Assembly (NCBI RefSeq): GCF_023716485.1
Contig: NZ_CP092418.1
Location: 1,967,001-2,031,000 of the forward strand
From: Microbulbifer variabilis
GTDB taxonomy: Bacteria > Pseudomonadota > Gammaproteobacteria > Pseudomonadales > Cellvibrionaceae
DNA length: 64,000 nucleotides
Reading direction: 5' to 3'
The notes under the pieces were generated by a model. That model made no database searches. It worked only from the letters and a program-made list of their open reading frames with translations, and was not told the origin of the DNA. The translations under genes were made by a program, and so were the position numbers. Below are positions 8,704-17,575 of this stretch, in pieces (the stretch's first letter is position 1; every line of letters begins with the position of its first letter).

Positions 8704-10869
8704 TTAGAAAGTATAAGTACCGGTTATCCCGGCAATACGTGGTTCACCCTGTTGATAATAAGCCTCTGAGGTATAGCCATTAACTGGGTTATTTCCAAAA
8801 TAAAAGCCTCTGGTATAGTAATCCTCACCTGTCAAGTTTCTACCCCATAGAGAGACTTCCCAGTTATCAAGCCTATAGGTGAGGCGGGCGTTAACCAATT
8901 CGTATGCAGTGGATTTTTCATTGTGGCTATTAGAGAAGTAAAACTCATCCTTGCCTTCCAATTCCAGACGCAGTACCCAGTGGGTAGTGAGATCAATCTC
9001 GGTGCCAGTGAAGAACTGATAGCTTGGCGCATGAGCTACATCACGCCCATCCAGATTTACCGGTAGTACCGTACCGGTTTCTTCATCCTTCTCTGTATCT
9101 ACGTGGGTACTGCTTATAAAGTTTTCAAACTCGGCGTTTAGCCAGCCTGCAGAAGCGAAGAGGCGCACAGTATCCGTGGCTTGGAAATTTATTTCCGCCT
9201 CAAAGCCGTAAGTTTCACCACCTGCTGCATTACCCAGGTATTCCCTAAACTTTTTACTTTCTGGATTAAAGAGTGATTGTTTGGCTTGAACATCGCTGCG
9301 GTCTTGGTAGAAAGCTGCTAGCTGCGCCTGTAGGCGGTTATCCAGCCAGTTGCCTTTGGCGCCGAGTTCGTAGTTAAGCAAATGCTCTGTATCAAACTCG
9401 AACATCTCCCTGTAAGTTTCTTCATTACCCGCGAACTCTGCGATGATCGCACCGTTCACCCCCCCTGCCTTATAGCCGCGTGAAACGGTGGCGTACAGTA
9501 GCGTGTCTTCAGAATAATGATATTCCAGGGTTATATTTCCACCCCACAAATCCTCATTGCTATCTGCCTTAGTGGAATAGGAATCAGAATAATCCGCGCT
9601 GCGTTTTTCCAGGCGAAGCCCGGTAATCAGGTTGAGAGCGTCGGTTAGTGTGGTGCTCAGCTGTCCGTAAACAGCGCTGTTTTTGGTATCAAACTCACTG
9701 CTAAAAAAACTGTATTCCGTGATTGTGCCTTTAGTTTTTCCTGAAGTCTGCAGGAGGTCTTCTTGCTCATTACGATGATAAACCCCCAGTACCCAGCTAG
9801 TGCGCCCCGCAAAGAGTTTGGAGCTTTCAGTGGAGAGCAGGCGTAAATCCAGGCTGGCGTTGTCTTTGTCCCGCTGGTAATTGTCAGTTTGGCTGTATTC
9901 CCAAGGGTGAAATCCGATATAGCTCCAGTCCTCATCGTATCCGTATTCGGTATCGGAATTGGCATGGCTTAGGGTGGCTTCAAGAGTGAAATTCTCGTTA
10001 CCAGACCACTGCCCAGTTAAAGCGCCAGCCCAGCTTTCCTGCTGGTCCCGACCGGGCTTGTCGGAGAGGGTCTTGCGGGTATTGTATAGCGAGAAGGCAT
10101 CGTAGCCGTTATCGGCGTCAAGGTAGAAAAGGGTGAGGCCGAGTTTTAAATCGTCACTGGGAGAATAGGCCAGCTTACCGCGCAGTACGGATTCATCAAT
10201 ATTGTTCGTGTCATCGCGGCCCAGGTACTGATTTTCCATATAGCCGTCGGACTTTCGCTCGCTGGCGGCTATACGGTAGCCAAGCTGCTCAGTCAGGCTG
10301 CCGCTGCTAATGGCGGTAAGGCTACGACCACCGTATTCACTCAACTCGGCGGAGACTTTGCCCGTTGTTTCTGAAGTGGGCGCGGCACTGTGCATATTGA
10401 CCAGGCCTGCTAGGGCATTGGCACCATACAAGGTGCCTTGCGGGCCTCGTAGAATCTCGACTTGTTCTATGTCCAGGGTGTTGGCGGCCAGGCCAAGGCC
10501 TGTGAAGTCGATACCATCAATAACCAGGCCGACTGAAGGGTTTACTGGGTCGATAAATTGGCTGCGTTCACCGATACCGCGAACCTGGATAAAGCGTCCC
10601 CGTGAGGCGCCCGTAGAAAAATTGACATTAGGTGCCATGTTCAGGAGTTGGTCCAGGTTTCCAGCTCCGCGCGCCTCAATACTGCTGGTGCCAATTACAC
10701 TGACACTGCCGGGTAGATCTAGCAGGTTGGTATCACGTAATTGAGCTGTCACTACCACTTCCTCAAGCCCGCCCTCCATGGGCTTAGCGGCCATTGCTAG
10801 CCCAGCGGACAGGCCAGCCACAAGGCCGATAGATTGAGCAATCGGGCGGATTGTGAACAGTTTTTTCAT
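8704..10869 (-). CDS. TonB-dependent outer-membrane receptor, probably thiamine-specific
   Basis: 721 residues. Signal peptide MKKLFTIRPIAQSIGLVAGL, cleavage after LAMA. TonB box LEEVVVTA near residue 35, plug domain with the RGIGERSQF and LEILRGPQGTLYG motifs, then a 22-strand barrel pattern ending in an aromatic residue (GTYTF). The open frame extends to 11013, but that extension is the riboswitch itself, not protein. The ATG at 10869 with GAGAGA upstream is the real start. The gene is first in the THI operon, so thiamine or a thiamine phosphate/precursor is the inferred ligand. Active transport would need TonB-ExbBD encoded elsewhere. Confidence 0.85.
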   Translation of the reverse strand: MKKLFTIRPIAQSIGLVAGLSAGLAMAAKPMEGGLEEVVVTAQLRDTNLLDLPGSVSVIGTSSIEARGAGNLDQLLNMAPNVNFSTGASRGRFIQVRGIGERSQFIDPVNPSVGLVIDGIDFTGLGLAANTLDIEQVEILRGPQGTLYGANALAGLVNMHSAAPTSETTGKVSAELSEYGGRSLTAISSGSLTEQLGYRIAASERKSDGYMENQYLGRDDTNNIDESVLRGKLAYSPSDDLKLGLTLFYLDADNGYDAFSLYNTRKTLSDKPGRDQQESWAGALTGQWSGNENFTLEATLSHANSDTEYGYDEDWSYIGFHPWEYSQTDNYQRDKDNASLDLRLLSTESSKLFAGRTSWVLGVYHRNEQEDLLQTSGKTKGTITEYSFFSSEFDTKNSAVYGQLSTTLTDALNLITGLRLEKRSADYSDSYSTKADSNEDLWGGNITLEYHYSEDTLLYATVSRGYKAGGVNGAIIAEFAGNEETYREMFEFDTEHLLNYELGAKGNWLDNRLQAQLAAFYQDRSDVQAKQSLFNPESKKFREYLGNAAGGETYGFEAEINFQATDTVRLFASAGWLNAEFENFISSTHVDTEKDEETGTVLPVNLDGRDVAHAPSYQFFTGTEIDLTTHWVLRLELEGKDEFYFSNSHNEKSTAYELVNARLTYRLDNWEVSLWGRNLTGEDYYTRGFYFGNNPVNGYTSEAYYQQGEPRIAGITGTYTF

Positions 10870-10938
10870 GGTTCTCTCTCGAATCAACACTAATGAAAGA
10901 GACCCGGAGAGCGACGAGGAGAGGGCTTTGGCACGCCT

Positions 10939-11038
10939 ACCTATTCCTACGCCGGTATTAACCGGATCAGGTTCAAGGGTTTGCTTAAGGTGATCTTCTT
11001 GATCCCTTTGCATCTCAGGCCTTGGCCACCCCTTAGGT
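10939..11038 (-). promoter_or_regulatory. TPP riboswitch (THI box)
   Basis: On the minus strand the leader reads GGGGTG, CCTGAGA, ACCC, GAACCTGATC, GGTTAATACC, GCGTAGGAA in the canonical THI-box order. P1 can close between ACCTA (11038-11034) and TAGGT (10943-10939). The CTGAGA pyrimidine-sensor loop and the GCGTAGGAA pyrophosphate-side segment are intact. It lies about 70 nt upstream of the receptor start. No strong T-tract terminator follows. A CCCTCTCCTC stretch after the aptamer could pair with the GAGAGAGA ribosome binding site, which suggests control of translation initiation; this last point is inference. Confidence 0.95.
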
Positions 11039-11211
11039 TTTTGCGGGCGCGATGATAGCAGATGTTTCGCCTTTTATGGGCAGGAAGGCGCTTTTGAGTA
11101 AGATTGTGCCGCCTGGCTATGGGGGATAGAAGTATTGGTATTGAAGGATATTCAATATAATTTTAGTTTTCGGTTGCCAGGTTATGGCTAGATTTAGGTG
11201 TTGGAGTAACA

Positions 11212-11523
11212 GTGAAAAATTGTCCCGGTTGTAATGAGAAGCCTATCTCTCTGATTGGCTGGTGTAGTGGTCTCAACTCGATAAAATGTGTCTGTAAAAG
11301 CTGCGGTTTGAATTTGTCAGCAAATTTTGTCACTTGGCTTGTAATGTTTGTCATTGTTGTAATGATGGGTGCAGTTGCTTATACCGCATTAGTTCACTTC
11401 GATGTGCATTTTAAGCAGGACCGGTGGTTGCTGATTGGTTTGATCTCTATCCCAGTGCTTATCGGATCGTTGCTGGGGTATTTGGTTGGTGGCTACAAGG
11501 TGCAGAAAAGGGGCGGTAGGTAG
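11212..11523 (+). CDS. small zinc-ribbon membrane protein
   Basis: 103 residues from a GTG start with a GGAG Shine-Dalgarno six bases upstream. N-terminal CPGC and later CVCKSCG pairs form a likely zinc ribbon (residues about 4-33). Two transmembrane segments follow (about 40-60 and 73-92), then a short basic tail. Proteins of this layout are common in gammaproteobacteria and uncharacterised. It stands alone between the thiamine operon and the nucleotidyltransferase gene. Confidence 0.55.
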   Translation: MKNCPGCNEKPISLIGWCSGLNSIKCVCKSCGLNLSANFVTWLVMFVIVVMMGAVAYTALVHFDVHFKQDRWLLIGLISIPVLIGSLLGYLVGGYKVQKRGGR

Positions 11524-11662
11524 AGTAGGGTGTATACAAGTATTCATCGTGTGGTGACTTCCTACGTTGAAGGGGCTAATAGTGGCATTTCAAAGGCAGT
11601 GTCACTCTCTTGAATAGTAACTTTTGGCTATTGCCTCATGGTAGATTTGTAGAGAGAAATTG

Positions 11663-12463
11663 ATGGAATTGGTAGTACAAGAAAAATTAAAAGCACTTGA
11701 AGCTGAGAAAGGTATAGAAATTTTATATGCCTGTGAGTCTGGTAGTCGGGCGTGGGGCTTTGAGTCGCCGGATAGTGATTGGGATGTACGTTTTATTTAC
11801 AAGCGAGATCTTAACCACTATTTGACACTTGGGACTCCAAGAGATGTTGTAGAAGTGCCTTTCGATAAGACCTTGGGGGATGAGCTTGACCTTGTTGGCT
11901 GGGATATCAATAAAACCCTGGGACTGTTAAGGGGCAGCAATCCGACATTAATCGAGTGGCTGTTTTCACCAAAAGTGTATTTCAAACGGCAAGATGTTTT
12001 GGATGAACTTCGGAGCCTGGCACTCAAGTGTTGGCAGCCGCGAGCCTTAGCGCATCACTATATCAGCATGGGGTTTAATCATCATTTGAGGTTCGTGCAA
12101 GAAAAAAATAATGGCATCAAAGAAATTAAAGTTAAAAAGTTGCTATATGTAATGCGCTCAATTCTGAATGCGCTTTATATAAAAAGATTTCTATCGATCC
12201 CTCCAGTCAACTTTATGCAAATGTGCGGAGAATTGCTGGTGGGCGATCAAGAGGAATGGCTATTGGAGCTGATAGTCAATTTGATTGAGCAGAAAAAGGA
12301 GTTGAATGAACGCAGTTTGGTGATTCTGGATGCTCAACTTGATGATTGGATTAATGCCAAGCTGGATCGCGGAGTGGCTAACTCAATTGAAGACCGACCT
12401 AAATTAGATTTGCAAAGTTTTGATAAGGTTTTCCATTGGGTGCTTGGTGTAAATCTTAAGTGA
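11663..12463 (+). CDS. RlaP-type nucleotidyltransferase
   Basis: 266 residues. The core pol-beta-like motif is visible early: ESGSRAWGFESPDSDWDVRF, with the GS and DxD residues that bind the nucleotide and Mg. This matches the RlaP/YcgL-like group (PF10127) of minimal nucleotidyltransferases found in predicted RNA-repair islands. The C-terminal half is helical. The ATG at 11663 has an AGAGAG ribosome binding site; a TTG one codon earlier is less likely. No RNA ligase or other repair partner is next to it, so the target is unknown. Confidence 0.8.
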   Translation: MELVVQEKLKALEAEKGIEILYACESGSRAWGFESPDSDWDVRFIYKRDLNHYLTLGTPRDVVEVPFDKTLGDELDLVGWDINKTLGLLRGSNPTLIEWLFSPKVYFKRQDVLDELRSLALKCWQPRALAHHYISMGFNHHLRFVQEKNNGIKEIKVKKLLYVMRSILNALYIKRFLSIPPVNFMQMCGELLVGDQEEWLLELIVNLIEQKKELNERSLVILDAQLDDWINAKLDRGVANSIEDRPKLDLQSFDKVFHWVLGVNLK

Positions 12464-13008
12464 TATTTCTTTAAAGTTTGGGGCCTGGCTGATTCAGTTT
12501 GGATAGTGGGTATTTTATTCTCGGCTTCTCAGCTTTATTGTTTCCGAGCTTAAGTTAGTTCATTTTCCAAAAAATCAACAAAGACTTTTGTTTTTGCTGG
12601 CATAGCTCTACCTCTTGGAATTAGGGCGCTTACCGGTGGTCCTGGCACTGCTTTTTCAGGGGGCTGTTGAACAATTTCACCATTCCGGATGGATGTAAAT
12701 GGATTGGTTAAACCTCCTGTAGTTTTCTCAGTAGATATTGCTTGTATTGTAAATGCAACTCAAGCATCAAGTTTTCTTCTTTCTATTTCACGGGAGGCCA
12801 GCTTTTATCATGACTCTCTTTTAAATAATGGTTTAAAAATTTATGGGTATCATTACATGGTCTTACAGGTGAAGGGTAATTTTCACCTTGAGGCATTTTT
12901 AAAATCATAGTGTTCATTAGCTGTTCATGCTGCTTTCCATATTCTTTCAGTGAACTTTAGGGAGATCCCCTGTTTCAACTTTATTCACCGGATGGAAGGA
13001 AGCATCTT
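12464..13008. other. intergenic DNA with a LysR remnant
   Basis: 545 bp between the nucleotidyltransferase and the IQM-like gene. Apart from the LysR C-terminal remnant described at 12550-12705, I see no supported gene; a 73-codon ORF at 12689-12910 lacks recognisable features. Confidence 0.5.
12550..12705 (-). pseudogene. C-terminal remnant of a LysR-type regulator
   Basis: Read on the minus strand the last 45 or so codons give IRNGEIVQQPP..., ALIPRGRAMPAKTK, VFVDFLENEL and a TAA stop. This is the classic end of a LysR effector domain (gLV...L.P.....P.K.RVFIDFL). Upstream (higher coordinates) the frame soon meets a stop and no helix-turn-helix region is present. The rest of the gene has been lost. 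No other piece of it is nearby. Confidence 0.65.
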
Positions 13009-13617
13009 ATGACTGAGGCAGAGAAAAGACAGAGAGCAAGAAGTCGCTGGAGACATTTGCGTTCTACATTGAAAACGCTGGGGCTTTTAGGTCGCTCAAG
13101 GGGGGCAAAAATGGTAGCCACTCCTTATTGGCCGGAAGTTCATCATCCCAACCACCAGGCGACCCATGGCCGTAATGGCAATGTCCGCTATCTCTCCGAC
13201 CGGGATAGGCAGAAACATCTGGCCACATTTACAGGAAACATGCTGGTTATTCCTCCGCAAAGAAGGTTTGAGCTGGGTATCCTGCAAAACACTGCGGGCA
13301 ACATAATTTATGTTGTGGATTCACAGCGTAATTTCTATGTCGGAAGAAAAAATTTAGGTCATTTCCATCATTCCTCATTTCTGGCTGGTGGGTCGGTGTT
13401 GGGTGCAGGAACCATTGTGCTGGGCGCTGGTTATCAAATACTTGAGGTCAATAACCACAGTGGCCACTACAGGCCAGGTGCCCGGGAATTGAAGCGGGTG
13501 GCGCTTGCTATTAGTACGCTCGGTGGGGATTTGAATCAGATACCATTTCGTGTATCGGGGGCTGGGCCCGATGTTGTTTATGGTAATGGGTTGGCACTTC
13601 TCGACGCGGCGATCTAG
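13009..13617 (+). CDS. protein with a domain like the C-terminal module of plant IQM proteins
   Basis: 202 residues. After a basic N-terminus, residues about 95-180 contain IYVVDSQRNFYVGRK, HHSSFLAGG, then NNHSGHYRPGARELK. These match in order and spacing the conserved block of plant IQM calmodulin-binding proteins (a sensor strand S.dLYVG, HSSFLsGG, aaG.l, SGHYlPt). The IQ motif itself is absent. This block also turns up in bacterial proteins, but its biochemical role is unknown to me. Start: ATG with AAGGA eight bases upstream. No signal peptide. A basic stretch (RQRARSRWRHLR) near the N-terminus could bind nucleic acid or membrane; that is inference. Confidence 0.6.
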   Translation: MTEAEKRQRARSRWRHLRSTLKTLGLLGRSRGAKMVATPYWPEVHHPNHQATHGRNGNVRYLSDRDRQKHLATFTGNMLVIPPQRRFELGILQNTAGNIIYVVDSQRNFYVGRKNLGHFHHSSFLAGGSVLGAGTIVLGAGYQILEVNNHSGHYRPGARELKRVALAISTLGGDLNQIPFRVSGAGPDVVYGNGLALLDAAI

Positions 13618-13755
13618 TTGGTTTGGTTAGTGCTTAATAGGGGGAGCTGGGAAGGGCTTGGGTAGACCTCGGTTTTCTGTATATGAGATTTGTGAGGGGG
13701 TTCAGGCAAGGTATTTAATTGGGGAAATAGAAGAGGACAATGCCGGGGTAGAAGC

Positions 13756-13789
13756 AGTGTGCCCCTGCCTATGTGGACAGGGGCACACT
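13756..13789 (-). terminator. strong hairpin after the cysI-DUF934 unit
   Basis: Perfect 12-bp inverted repeat (AGTGTGCCCCTG / CAGGGGCACACT) with a 10-nt loop, 17 bp past the DUF934 stop. There is no T tract on the minus strand, so it may act in mRNA 3'-end stability as much as in termination. Confidence 0.55.
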
Positions 13790-13805
13790 CAGTTGAGTAT
13801 CGACC

Positions 13806-14354
13806 TTAGAAGCGTCTGCGGAACATTGGCAGAGGTTGATCTACACCGGACTGGTAGCTGTCCCCAAAATCCTGTAGGGATTCTCTCAGGCTGGTGAGGG
13901 ATTGGTTGCCTTCAAAAGCGTAGGCGTTAAAGCCACAGCGCTGCAGGTAAGTGAGCTGGTCGCGCATAAAGCCACCCACCGCACGCAGCTCTCCTTTAAA
14001 GCCAAAGCGCTCGCGCAGCATACGCCCGGCGGTAAAGCCACGGCCATCGGCAAATGCCGGGAAGTTAACTGCGATCAACGGAAAATTATTCGCCTCGTTG
14101 CCGATAAGCTCAGCACCTTCGTCACTGTCTATCCAGACCCCCACTTCTGCACTGCGTTCTGCCAGGGCCTCCCGATGGGCTAACCACTGGCGCAGCGGTA
14201 GGATTAGCTTGCCGGAGGGTAGGGTATTTGGATCAATGGTTTCCTCTTCCTCCAGTTGCGGTAGTAGCTGCCAATCATTGGCGCTGACCTCACCATTGAG
14301 AATTAGCTCGGAGGGGTTGCCCGGCTGTGGGCCCAGCTTAACTGGCTTTGGCAT
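13806..14354 (-). CDS. DUF934 protein, sulfite reductase partner
   Basis: 182 residues. The segment GVWIDSDEGAELIG followed by FPLIAVNFPAFADGRGFTAGRMLRERFGFKGELRAVG and MRDQLTYLQRCGFNAY is the DUF934 (PF06073) signature. This family is almost always encoded next to ferredoxin-type CysI and is thought to assist sulfite/assimilatory sulfur reduction; its exact role is not proven. The start overlaps the end of cysI by 17 bp, so the two are translationally coupled. Confidence 0.9.
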   Translation of the reverse strand: MPKPVKLGPQPGNPSELILNGEVSANDWQLLPQLEEEETIDPNTLPSGKLILPLRQWLAHREALAERSAEVGVWIDSDEGAELIGNEANNFPLIAVNFPAFADGRGFTAGRMLRERFGFKGELRAVGGFMRDQLTYLQRCGFNAYAFEGNQSLTSLRESLQDFGDSYQSGVDQPLPMFRRRF

Positions 14355-15999
14355 AGACTCTCTCCTTGAAGGGCTGCAGGCCGATGCGGTTATAGGTATC
14401 GATAAAGGGCTCTTCTGTCTGGCGCTGTTCGATGTAGAGATCGAGGATCTTGCCGATCACCCCGGTAACTTCTGCGCGAGAGAAGCTGGGGCCCAGCACC
14501 TTGCCCAGACTGGCTTCGTTGGAAGCACTGCCTCCCAGTTGTATCTGGTAGAACTCCTCGCCTTTCTTGTCCACACCGAGGATGCCGATATGGCCCACAT
14601 GGTGGTGACCACAGGCATTCATACAGCCGGAAATGTTTAGATTCAGATCGCCCAGGTCGTAGAGGTAATCCATATCGTCGAATTGGCGCTGAATGGCTTC
14701 GGCGACAGGGATCGACTTGGCGTTGGCCAGGGAGCAGTAGTCGCCGCCGGGGCAGCAGATCATATCGGTGAGAGTGCCAATATTGGGTGTGGCAAAGCCG
14801 TGTTTGCGCGCCTGTTGCCACAGCTCGTACAGTTGGCCCTGTTCCACATCGGCCAATACTACGTTTTGGTCGTGGGTGGCACGGGCTTCGCCGAAACTGT
14901 AAGCATCGGCCAGATCGGCGATGGCCTCAAGCTGGCGGTCGGTGACATCACCAGGGGGCACACCCGTTGGCTTGGTGGAGAGCTTGATAGCGCGGTAACC
15001 CGGTACTCGGTGAGGGTAAGCATTGCGGTCCAGCCAGCGCGCAAAAGCCTTGTCGCTATCAGCCTGCTGCTGCAGGGCCGCCTCGCTGGCTGCACCATCA
15101 AAGCTCTTATAGTCAGGCTCGGTAAAGAAGGACTTGGCCCACTGCAGAGCTTCTGGGGTCAATTTCTCTACCCCGTCTTTAATGTGCTGCCACTCTTCTT
15201 CCACGCGGCGGCCAAATTCTTCGGGGCCTAGGGCTTTCACCAGAATCTTGATGCGCGCCTTGTATTTGTTATCGCGACGGCCCAGCTGGTTGTATACCCG
15301 TACAATCGCCTCCAGATAGGAGAGCAGATCTTCCTCCGGCAGGAAATCGCGGATGGTTTCGGCGATAACCGGCGTGCGGCCCTGACCGCCGCCGACAAGC
15401 ACCTGGAAGCCAATCTCTTCGCCGCGCCTCACAATCTGCACACCGATATCGTGTACACGAATCGCAGCGCGGTCCTGCTCGGAACCGCTAACCGCGATTT
15501 TGAACTTGCGCGGCAGGAAAGCGAATTCCGGGTGGAAGGTGGACCATTGGCGGATTAGCTCGCAGTAGGGGCGGGGGTCGACAATCTCGTCGAGAGCGAT
15601 GCCCGCATATGGGTCAGAAGTGGTGTTGCGGATACAGTTACCGCTGGTCTGTACAGCGTGCATCTCCACTTCAGCCAATTCGGCCAGAATAGCTGGGACA
15701 TCTTCCAGCTGGGGCCAGTTGTACTGCAGGTTCTGGCGCGTGGTGAAGTGCGCGTACCCTTTATCGTAGTCTCGGCTGACGCGGGCGAGACGGCGCAGCT
15801 GGTTGCTGTTGAGCAGGCCGTAGGGCACGGCGATGCGCAACATGGGGGCCAGTCGCTGAATATAGAGGCCATTTTGCAGGCGCAGTGGCAGGAATTGTTC
15901 CTCACTCAACTCGCCGGCGAGGTAACGTTCCGTCTGGCCGCGGAACTGGGCAACGCGATCATTGATGATGGCGCGATCCCGGTCGTCGTATCGATACAT
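14338..15999 (-). CDS. cysI: nitrite/sulfite reductase, siroheme hemoprotein
   Basis: 553 residues. Two ferredoxin-like and two nitrite/sulfite-reductase 4Fe-4S domains in the usual order. The siroheme-4Fe4S cysteines are plain: CCPGGDYC (C-x5-C) followed by CMNACGHHHVGH (C-x3-C). RQNLQYNWP and GVQIVRR lie in the substrate-binding half. Reduces sulfite to sulfide with six electrons during assimilation. It forms an operon with the overlapping DUF934 gene, an arrangement typical of Pseudomonas-like CysI that uses ferredoxin or a separate electron donor rather than CysJ. No cysG or cysH lies in the window. Confidence 0.9.
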   Translation of the reverse strand: MYRYDDRDRAIINDRVAQFRGQTERYLAGELSEEQFLPLRLQNGLYIQRLAPMLRIAVPYGLLNSNQLRRLARVSRDYDKGYAHFTTRQNLQYNWPQLEDVPAILAELAEVEMHAVQTSGNCIRNTTSDPYAGIALDEIVDPRPYCELIRQWSTFHPEFAFLPRKFKIAVSGSEQDRAAIRVHDIGVQIVRRGEEIGFQVLVGGGQGRTPVIAETIRDFLPEEDLLSYLEAIVRVYNQLGRRDNKYKARIKILVKALGPEEFGRRVEEEWQHIKDGVEKLTPEALQWAKSFFTEPDYKSFDGAASEAALQQQADSDKAFARWLDRNAYPHRVPGYRAIKLSTKPTGVPPGDVTDRQLEAIADLADAYSFGEARATHDQNVVLADVEQGQLYELWQQARKHGFATPNIGTLTDMICCPGGDYCSLANAKSIPVAEAIQRQFDDMDYLYDLGDLNLNISGCMNACGHHHVGHIGILGVDKKGEEFYQIQLGGSASNEASLGKVLGPSFSRAEVTGVIGKILDLYIEQRQTEEPFIDTYNRIGLQPFKERVYAKAS

Positions 16000-17575
16000 A
16001 ACAGCTTGATTCCATTGCCTTTGTGCGCGGATGGTGGAGAGAGGGGCAAGCCCCGGATGGTTCTCCGCTGGCGCCTAACATACCAGTACGCTTATGCAAT
16101 AAATAACAATATTTTCCGCTATGTCTGTAACCAACAGTTATAAGAGGGGTACCACTGGCTTAGGAGAACCGGAAAGTAAGCGTCTTCTGTCCCCGTTGAT
16201 CATATTTGATTGTGGTTGTACCTGTGGAGTATAGCGACAACGCTTTTCTGAGGGGTAGCTTGGGTAACTCGTGTGAAGCCAAGGAGCACCAATGGAGAGG
16301 GCAACATTGATGCTCACCTTTACGGTCTTCGATAATGGTCATGAGCTTGTTATGGAGGTTGCTGGTTTAAGAATCTCTGGGGGAGATGCTCAAGTATGTC
16401 GATTCTGGATTGCTGTAAGTCTGATCTTATTGGCCGGGTGGCTATAGCGGCTCTCGCAGGATTACATTCCTAGGAGTCCCCTCGTGTATTCTCAGCGAGG
16501 ATGAATCCAGATATCGCTGACACCAAGAGGCTCGATTTGAGGTTGATGCAGCTGTACTGAGCTTATAAAGAGCGTAGATTGTGGGTGTAGCTTCGGCTCC
16601 GATAATGGAATTCTTGCAAGGTGGCAAAGAAATGGGGTTAGTTCTTCATTATTGGCGCCCCGTTAATGCTCTCAATTCACTTGCCAGGTTCAGATCACAT
16701 TTGAATAACATTTGGTGAAGACAAGGGGGAAAGAATTCAGTTTTGGTTGGCACTGATTCCGGTTAGGCGTGGTCTCCGCAGGCTCACCGGCGTTAGAAAA
16801 AGCCCCGTCTAGGCTCCAGAAGGTTTCCCGGCCAGCATTGAGGTTTCCTCCGGAATTTAGCCTGAAAGAAAAGATGGATGCTCCACCCGAATCCTCTCAT
16901 CCTTGCCCCTCTATAACGTGCCGCAAATTATTCCCTTTAATGCTATTATATTTGTACGTGTTATTCGTACCTTCATTTTAATAGCCATTCCCGCTAACCA
17001 CGTAAAGGGGAGAGATGTGATCGGCTTGTTATTGTTGTAAGTCCAGCCTGATAAATCTTTCATGCTAGTTTTTTCTGTAGAATTTTTTCACTTTATGAAT
17101 CCTGAAAAAGCTAAGAGCTATTTGCGCTGCGGAGTTTTGCGGAAAAATTATTTTTCACAGCCCTTATATAAACATAAATATGGCATGCGTAGGGCGGTAT
17201 GCTCAAGATTTTCTTCTGGGGCACGTAAAGTTTTGAGGGCTTCACTCTTTCCGGGTAAGGCTGTTTATTTGTTGCCATACACCATTAATTATTCTTTTTA
17301 CTTTGTAAGCTTGCCATGGGTGATTTTTCCCCGAAAATCAGTATTGCGTTATAGTTCTCGATTAGTCATCGAGAGATGTTTCCCTAGTAGCTTAGCAATT
17401 GTTTCCTAAGGGTGTCCGCAATCTGTAAAGCTGGTACCGTTCGTTTTCGCTCAATTGGTGGTAGCTTATTAGTTCTTTTCTCTAGGTTGGGAGGGGCGAA
17501 TCAATCACCTGAGTCTCCCTTACCAATTGTACTTATTGTTTGAGATCAAGAAGCCATGAAGTGGTTTCTAGTATT
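16000..17575. other. gene-poor region, possibly with transposase scars
   Basis: About 1.6 kb without a convincing gene. On the minus strand, 16442-16630 reads GAEATPTIYALYKL, which resembles the C-terminal GAe.aa.iYsLi.tA stretch of IS66 transposases, followed by what looks like a frameshift; this is weak. ORFs at 16160-16342 (minus), 16769-16981 (plus) and 17062-17409 (plus) lack recognisable families and good ribosome binding sites. I take the whole stretch as decayed DNA. Confidence 0.35.

Noticed and set aside
10870..11013. N-terminal extension of the TonB receptor reading frame
   Set aside because: The extension translates the TPP riboswitch; the signal peptide starts at the ATG at 10869.
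12689..12910. 73-codon plus-strand ORF
   Set aside because: No good ribosome binding site or recognisable family, and it overlaps the LysR remnant at its start.
17062..17409. 115-codon plus-strand ORF
   Set aside because: No Shine-Dalgarno, odd composition and no family; probably chance.
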